This document shows positions 58,144 to 64,000 of a stretch of DNA of 64,000 bases, one piece after another. Where the stretch lies: contig CM065652.1 in assembly GCA_033220425.1 (NCBI GenBank), forward strand, positions 4,588,001 through 4,652,000, in the 5' to 3' direction. Position 1 is the first letter of the stretch. Each line of letters starts with the position of its first letter. Position numbers and translations under genes: made by a program. The DNA comes from Lepraria neglecta. Taxonomy: Eukaryota; Ascomycota; Lecanoromycetes; Lecanorales; Stereocaulaceae. A model generated the notes under the pieces. That model was not told the origin of the DNA, made no database searches, and was given only the letters and a program-made list of their open reading frames with translations.

Positions 58144-61100
58144 GTAGTTCCTAGGTATTTTCGGTATCGTTGTACCCTTTCTATTTAACTAGATATTTCT
58201 AATTAACCTGATTTAGAATCCTCTCGACCTTAAACTCCGTTTCTTCTTTAATATTATAATAAAATATTTCCTATAAGGGTATATTAGAGTCTACTAGCTC
58301 TAAGAGTAAGATATAGAATACCGGATATACCTTGGCGTTAGGTAGAAGCTCGAGTTTATAGTTAATAGGTCCTTTTACCTATTTAATTAAGAATAGTCCG
58401 ACCTTAATATAATCTAGTTTCTTACTTAGTCTTATTATTCTTATATTTTTTATTAGGAGGTATACTTTATCCCCCTTTTTTAGCTAAGGAATATTCTTTC
58501 TTTTCTTATTAACTCGTTCCTTTAGTTTATAATTTAAGCTCTTAATAGATCTTTATATATCCTTATACAAATTCTTTAGCTCGTCTACCTTTACTAAGGC
58601 TTTTTCTATATTAGGTCCCTCCCTAGGTTATAGAAAAGTGTTTATATTCTTCCCATAATTAGTAAAGAATGGTATCAGCTTTATTATATCTAATATCTTG
58701 TTATTATATACCAGTTATACCATTAGGAGTAGTAATACCTAGTTATCCTATTTCTAGTTAACGTAGTACCTAAGGTACGCTTCCATTATCTGATTTGCAC
58801 GTTCCGTTTATCTATCTATCTATAGATAGTATACCGTCGACATTCTTAGTTTTGTTCCGATTACTCTAATAAGTATCTTCTAGTAATTAGATATAAAGAG
58901 CTTATCTCTATCTAACGTGATTGACTTTAGTATACTATAGTCCCTTATTAGCCTGTCCAATAATATGAATACTAGCTGATCTACTTTATAGGTTTCCTTG
59001 AAAGGTACTATAATAGTATACTTCGTTAACTTATCTATAATGACTATAATTAAATCGAAGGTATCCTGAGTAGCTGGATCCTTAGATAGTAGTAACTTAA
59101 CTATAAAGTCCATTATAATATCGTCCTATAGTAATTCTAGAACTAGTACAAATTATATTTATCTATATTTGGTATATCGTATAGACTTATTCTGCTAGCA
59201 TTAAATATATTCTTTAATATATTATTTAACGCGCGCTCGAAGTTTTAGCGCCGCGTATCCTCGTCCTAGAAGTTCTACTATCTTAGCAACTCCCGGGTAA
59301 CCTTATAACGGGTCGTCGTAGTAATCCCTAATCACTTCTTCTATATATTGTTCGGGTAGATAAGTTTTCCCCTAGTACTTAAGTAATACCGTATCTAGCT
59401 AATCCTTCCTTAGGGTTATTACGAATATATCGTCTTTGTAGGCCTTTATAATCCTGTTAGTCATATTAGGTCCCGTTATACGAAGGGTCATGGCTAATAC
59501 CTAGTATAGTACCAATAATCCGTCCGCTTCTTTCTTTAGGATTAGTTACTCTATAACGTTCTTCTCTTCTATATAGTCTAATCGCCTACTAAGGGCATCT
59601 ACTCGACTATTATCCTTCCCTAGGGTATAGGTTATCTTGAACTTATATTGACCTAGTAGTTCTAACTATCGGACCTGTCGTCTATTTAACTCCTTTGTTA
59701 TTATAAAGTTAAGAAGGTTCTTATAGTCCGTAAAGATAGTTAAGTCCGAGTAGCTTTCTACGTATACTCGCCAGTTCTAAAGTATATATACTACGGCAAG
59801 TAACTCCTTGTCGTATATATTATAGTTCTATTCTACTACTAATATCTTCCTTGAATAGTAGGTAACTAGATACTATTTTTAGTCTTTTATCTAGTATAAG
59901 CATACTCCTATTACAAGATCTAATACGTCTATTTCGATATAAGCTGGCTCGTTTATTTAAAAGGTATAGAGTACTAGTAGATCCATATATACTTTCTTCA
60001 ATATGTCGAATAATTTCTATTAGTCTTTTCCCTATATAAACCTAATATCTTTCTTCGTGATATCTGTTAGTAGTAGTACCTTCTTGGAGTAGCCCTCGAT
60101 GAACTTCCTGTTAAAGTTAGCAAATCCTAAGAAGCTTTATACTGCTTTGACGTCCTGTAGTATAGGCTATTCAGCTATAGCCTTGATCTTCTCCGGGCTT
60201 ATACTAATACCTTTTATACTAACTACAAATCCTAGAAACTCTACTAATTCCCTGTAGAATTCGCACTTTTCTGGTTTAAGAAGAAGTTTCGCTTATAATA
60301 GGCATCCGAGGATATCCTATATATACTCTATATATTCTTTCTTATTCTTAGAATAAATTAGTATATTATCGAGGTACGCTATCGCTATTCGATCTAAGTA
60401 TACTTATACAATATTATTGACAAGTGCTTAGTAGATTACTGGTACGTTGGTGAGTCCAAACGGTATTACTAGGTACTCGTAGTAGCTATATCTCGTTCGG
60501 AAGGCAGTCTTCTATTCTTCGCCTCCTTTTATCCGAATTAGATTATATACGCCTCTAAGATCCAGTTTAGTAAATATCTTTACTTTTCCGAGCCGATCCT
60601 ATAGCTCTCCTATATTTAGTAATAGATATCTATTCTTAATAGTAATGTCGTTTAACTTTCGATAGTCGACGTATAGTCTTAAGCTTCCGTCCTTCTTTAG
60701 TATAAAGAGGATCGGGTAACCTACTAGTAATTTAGATTCCCGAATAAATCCCTTTTTAAGGTTCTCGTCAATATACCTGCGAAGTACTTTAAGTTCCTTT
60801 TCTAATAATACGTAAATAGGTCTAAATATTGGTTACTTACTAGGTTCGAGTTCGATCTTATAATCCTATAGCTGGTACTTAGGTAATACTTCTATATTCG
60901 TCTCTTCCTCGAATAAGTATACCTACTTACTATATTCCTAAGGGATAGAGGGTATATTAGTTCCTCCCTTATCTCTTACTTTATTATCCTACTAACCTTT
61001 ACTAGTAACTATAGAGTCGGACTACCTTTTAGTACCGTCCTTATATGAAGCTAAGGTAATATATACCTCGACCGGTCTTCGGTTTAACTTCTTATCTACT

Positions 61101-63200
61101 ATTAAACGCTACTAATATATAGGTATAATCCTAGTAACATTGCCGGATTAATCTATCTTGAGTACTCCTCGAGCCTAATCGATTATTAGGTTATACTTCT
61201 TTAACCAAGGTATTCCTAAAATTATATAATAGGTAGCTATCCTAATAACGTTAAAGGTAATCTCCTTATAGTAGCGCTGAATTATAATAGGTAACGAAAG
61301 TATCTCTTCGTCTACCTTTCCTGTTAATAGTATTAACCCGTTAGCTATCTAAAGATCATACTAGTATAACTTCTTCCGAGTTGGTATTCCAGTTATCTAT
61401 ACCAGATCTCGTGAGATGAAATTTCTAGTAGCTCTAGAATCTATTATCGCAACGGTCCGCTATCTATTAACGATTACTGGTGTTTTTATATATGTATTAT
61501 ATTGCGCGGAACACAGATGTTATTGGGGGGTTAATATATTAATCTCCTTATGGCTACCCCTGCCACAAGGGATTACTCTTTTCCCTATATAGGGAGGAAT
61601 CCTGCAAGTTATTTCTCGAACTTGTGTTTCTTGCAGTCGTCGTACAAATATATATACTACTATTATAGGTAGTACTAGTTTACTTCTAGACTCCAGCGTC
61701 TTATTTGGTTTCTATAGTATACTTCTTCCTCGTCTTTCTTGCGTAGGAAGTAGCTTAGTTATTATTTTCTTACTAAGTGCTAAGGGTATCTATTATCCTT
61801 ATACTTATAGTACTAGTAATTACTATAGGATGATTTTGTTAGAACTCCCAGTTCCTTTCTACGGTTAATTCTGTAATAGTTATAACTATTCTCTATATAC
61901 TATCTCTAGTAGACTTCCTTATATTCAGGGTAATAGTAGTTATACCTAAAGTCTAAGATACTAAAATCGTTCTAGAATTCTCTTAGTCTTTCTTCCTCTA
62001 AGTATTCTCTTCTCTCCTTAGATATAGTAGATCTAGGTTCGGGTATTATCGGTAGTCCTTTTCTTTTAATTATAACTTCCTATTCCGATTCTTCCTCGTC
62101 CTAATCCTACTTAGGTTACTTTCCCTAGGCGTTACTACTATCTCTAATATATAGCTTCCCTATCCGAGTATTAGCTTTATTCGTGAAGCTGTTATCGGAG
62201 AACTCCTCGTCTCCTAAGTTAGATTCTTCTTCTAGTTACTAGCCGTTAACTTCGTTCTATATTGGTAAGATTCTACTAGAATTACTATCCTGGTCCTGTA
62301 CCTTTTCTAGTACATTTAGCTACTGTCGATATACTATATTTTTCGACTTGTAGTCTCTAGTAAAGTGGCCCGGTTTACTATAGCTATAACACGTGAGTGT
62401 TTTCTTTCTGCCCCCTTGCTGCTTCTTGCCCCTAGCTAGCCCTCTAAAGGCCTATTTACCTTTCTTCTCCGTGAAATCCAGTTCTATTAGTACTAGTCCG
62501 TAAGGGTCGCATTCTTTATAACCTAGGCGGTAGCTCTTCAATTTAGCAAAAAAGCTCGAGCGTCCTATCCTACTAACTCCTCTGTTATACCTTTTTTCTA
62601 TAGTCCTTTTAAATAACTTATTATTAATTTCAATTACTTCTTTAATTAGTTTATCAAGGGTATTAAGGATAATCCCTAACCTTATAAGTTCGTCCTTAAT
62701 ATTATCCTTTAGACCTCTTCGGTATATAGTTATTAATATATTATCGTCCTAGTTAGTCTTCGCTATATACTACTAGAACTAAGTCGAATATTCCGATATA
62801 GACTTCTTCTAAGTTAAGTGCTAGATAGTTCGTATTACTATATTAACCTCGTTAGATGGTCCGAATATACGGCGGATTTCAAGCCTAAATATTGCCATGC
62901 TTTCTATCTACTGCTTAATCTTACTATCCTCGTCGTTATCTTCTATATACTTTTTTAGGAACGGATTAACCTATTTTTAGGCTCTCCTACGTAAGTAAGT
63001 AATAGCGAAGGTAGGATATTATTATATAGGTATAAGGTCCCCTTAGAACTTTAGATACAATAATACCTAGGATAGCTATCCCTCGAGCTTGTCCCTCTCT
63101 CTATAGTATAAGTCGGGCTAGGCTATCTTGATATGCCTGCTGAGTCCTTCGTTAATAGTAGGGCGTCTCTATCCGCTTCCTCCTCCTGAGGAGCTTAGGG
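58037..63200 (-). pseudogene. Gag-pol of element C
   Basis: Degenerate polyprotein with domains in order, right to left. Gag has a zinc knuckle CYSYSKPGHFTRDYKSKN at 62345-62390 (two Cys as Tyr). The protease remnant RTVAIIDSRATRNFISRDLV lies near 61440 (DSGAT with Gly to Arg). RT spans about 60250-60800. RNase H at about 59640-59900 includes NYNIYDKELLAVVYIL and the full ELNRRQVRWLELLGQYKFK stretch that element G lacks. The integrase core has an open frame 58880-59113 (DFIVKLLLSKDPATQDTFD, LDRDKLFISNY). The chromodomain is near 58170 (KGYNDTENT). It ends around 58037. Inactivated by many TAA/TAG codons. Confidence 0.85.
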
Positions 63201-63252
63201 TAGGTGCCCTAGGGTCTCTTAGTATAGTACTTATCCTTAAGGGTGCTTAAAG

Positions 63253-63761
63253 TGTTACAAACTACGTTACGTACGGTAGTTCTATAGATTGATTCTTAAT
63301 AGGGATAGAGGTATAACCTGATAAGAGTATAAAGCAGGCTTTAAGTGATGCTAAGCGGGTCTAGTATATAATCAGATGATATATATTCAGTGCCTAGCCT
63401 AAGAGATCTATCGTATATAGTAGACAATTGAATAGCAAGTTGAGCACAATGCTCCAAGTAGTAAGTAGTGCTCTGTATATATAGACATACGAAATCCATG
63501 CCAAGCATTCTTGATCGCACTGATCGCACTGATCGCATCTACGCTCATTGCGACCACTGCGCTCATCGCTTAACATGCCAAGCCTTCCTGATCGCACTGA
63601 TCGCACTAATCGCATCTGCGCTCATTGCGACCACTGCGCTCATCGCTTAACATGCCAAGCCTTCAGGGTCTATCCGAGTCGGATACTGACTCGTCGACTC
63701 GAACCATGACGGGCGCTACGCTCCATGAGCGCATCCCTGATCATGTTTCCTGATCGTAACA
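63253..63761 (-). repeat. 5' LTR of element C
   Basis: 509 bp, TGTTACAA...CGTAACA. Tandem copies of the 77-bp unit start at about 63512 and 63589. ORFs of 60-73 codons across the LTR arise from this repeat on both strands and are not genes. Confidence 0.95.
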
Positions 63762-64000
63762 GTAGGGGGCGCAGGGGGAGGAGTGAAAGAAGTCGAAGAA
63801 CTTAGAATCTTAGTAGAGGTATACGGTGGCGGCGGCGGCGGAGAAGGTAGAGAAGGTAGCCTAGAGGGCGGCGGCGGCGGAAAGGAAAGAGGTAAGGAAG
63901 ATAGCGCCTAGGAAAGAAGATATTAGCTAATTAGTAGAGTAATTAGTAGGGTTATCGCTGTAAAAGACTTAATAAGTAGCTTGTATTCTACCCTTGTAAC
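63762..64000. other. Unassigned sequence right of C with GGC runs
   Basis: Continues 57022 once element C is removed. Contains two short (GGC)n runs near 63828-63841 and 63868-63881. One plus-strand frame reads Gly-rich (VYGGGGGEGREG), another Ala-rich (VAAAAEKVEKVA). No family recognised, and the window ends here. Confidence 0.4.

Larger units (their letters stand above)
57023..63761 (-). mobile_element. Complete gypsy (chromovirus-like) element C
   Basis: 6739 bp, two LTRs of exactly 509 bp (57023-57531, 63253-63761) and target duplications GCAGG (57018-57022) and GTAGG (63762-63766), which differ by one C/T change. A polypurine tract GGGAGAGGGAGC on the minus strand abuts the 3' LTR (57532-57548). 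Same family as A and B and close to G in pol, but its LTRs are of another type than those of G. It provides the full-length reference for the RNase H region missing in G. Confidence 0.95.

Noticed and set aside
63394-63650. Overlapping ORFs on both strands (also 57111-57420)
   Set aside because: They come from the GATCGCACT tandem duplication within the element C LTRs.

Overview
The window looks like a block of heterochromatic, repeat-only DNA from a filamentous ascomycete (Pezizomycotina). Almost every coding-like stretch is shot through with TAA/TAG stops that replace Gln and Trp codons. Duplicated sequences differ almost only by C/T and G/A transitions, and TpA is strongly enriched. That is the pattern left by repeat-induced point mutation (RIP). 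I see no intact host gene, rRNA, tRNA or CRISPR array. The exact species cannot be read from the sequence.

Layout. 1-298 is GC-rich and unassigned. 299-1627 is a truncated Ty3/gypsy fragment (A), into which gypsy element D (minus, 1628-9848) was inserted. D itself holds a 0.4 kb unknown insert in its LTR, a solo LTR (2938-3403), a TA-flanked MITE (6326-6950), a short LTR element with its own ORF (7985-9745) and a foldback element at its broken 5' edge (9849-10431). 10572-16984 is a complete gypsy chromovirus-like element (G) with 436-bp LTRs and a perfect CGGAC duplication. 18605-46480 is one gypsy element (E, plus) with equal 451-bp LTRs and matching GATAT duplications. It is blown apart by a 10.8 kb Helitron (23311-34153), a small Helitron derivative (34342-35320) and another gypsy element (B, 37508-45929). 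The Helitron carries a complete Mutator-like element with 9-bp duplications (29821-32956) and a MITE. B carries a Helitron derivative in its LTR and a MITE that itself contains a 171-bp solo LTR. 48640-54024 is a 5'-truncated gypsy element (I). 54043-55431 is a TIR element containing another MITE. 57023-63761 is a complete gypsy element (C, minus) with 509-bp LTRs.

How the parts work together. These are layers of selfish DNA, not a pathway. The gypsy elements carry Gag zinc knuckles, protease, reverse transcriptase, RNase H and integrase; D/E, G and the A/B/C family also end in a chromodomain. Short Helitron derivatives share both termini with the large Helitron and were presumably mobilised by such an element. 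Insertion order can be read from target duplications: E went into older sequence (17983-18604 joined to 46486 onward), then the Helitron and B went into E, then MULE, MITEs and small Helitrons went into those.

The most interesting signal is an extra reading frame, antisense to pol, between integrase and the 3' LTR of gypsy elements G, B and C. It encodes an N-terminal six-cysteine cluster spaced like a Zn2Cys6 DNA-binding domain, followed by a Gln-rich coiled-coil-like region. D and E have an antisense, possibly spliced tract in the same place, ending in a (GAAGAG) expansion of about 400 bp in E.
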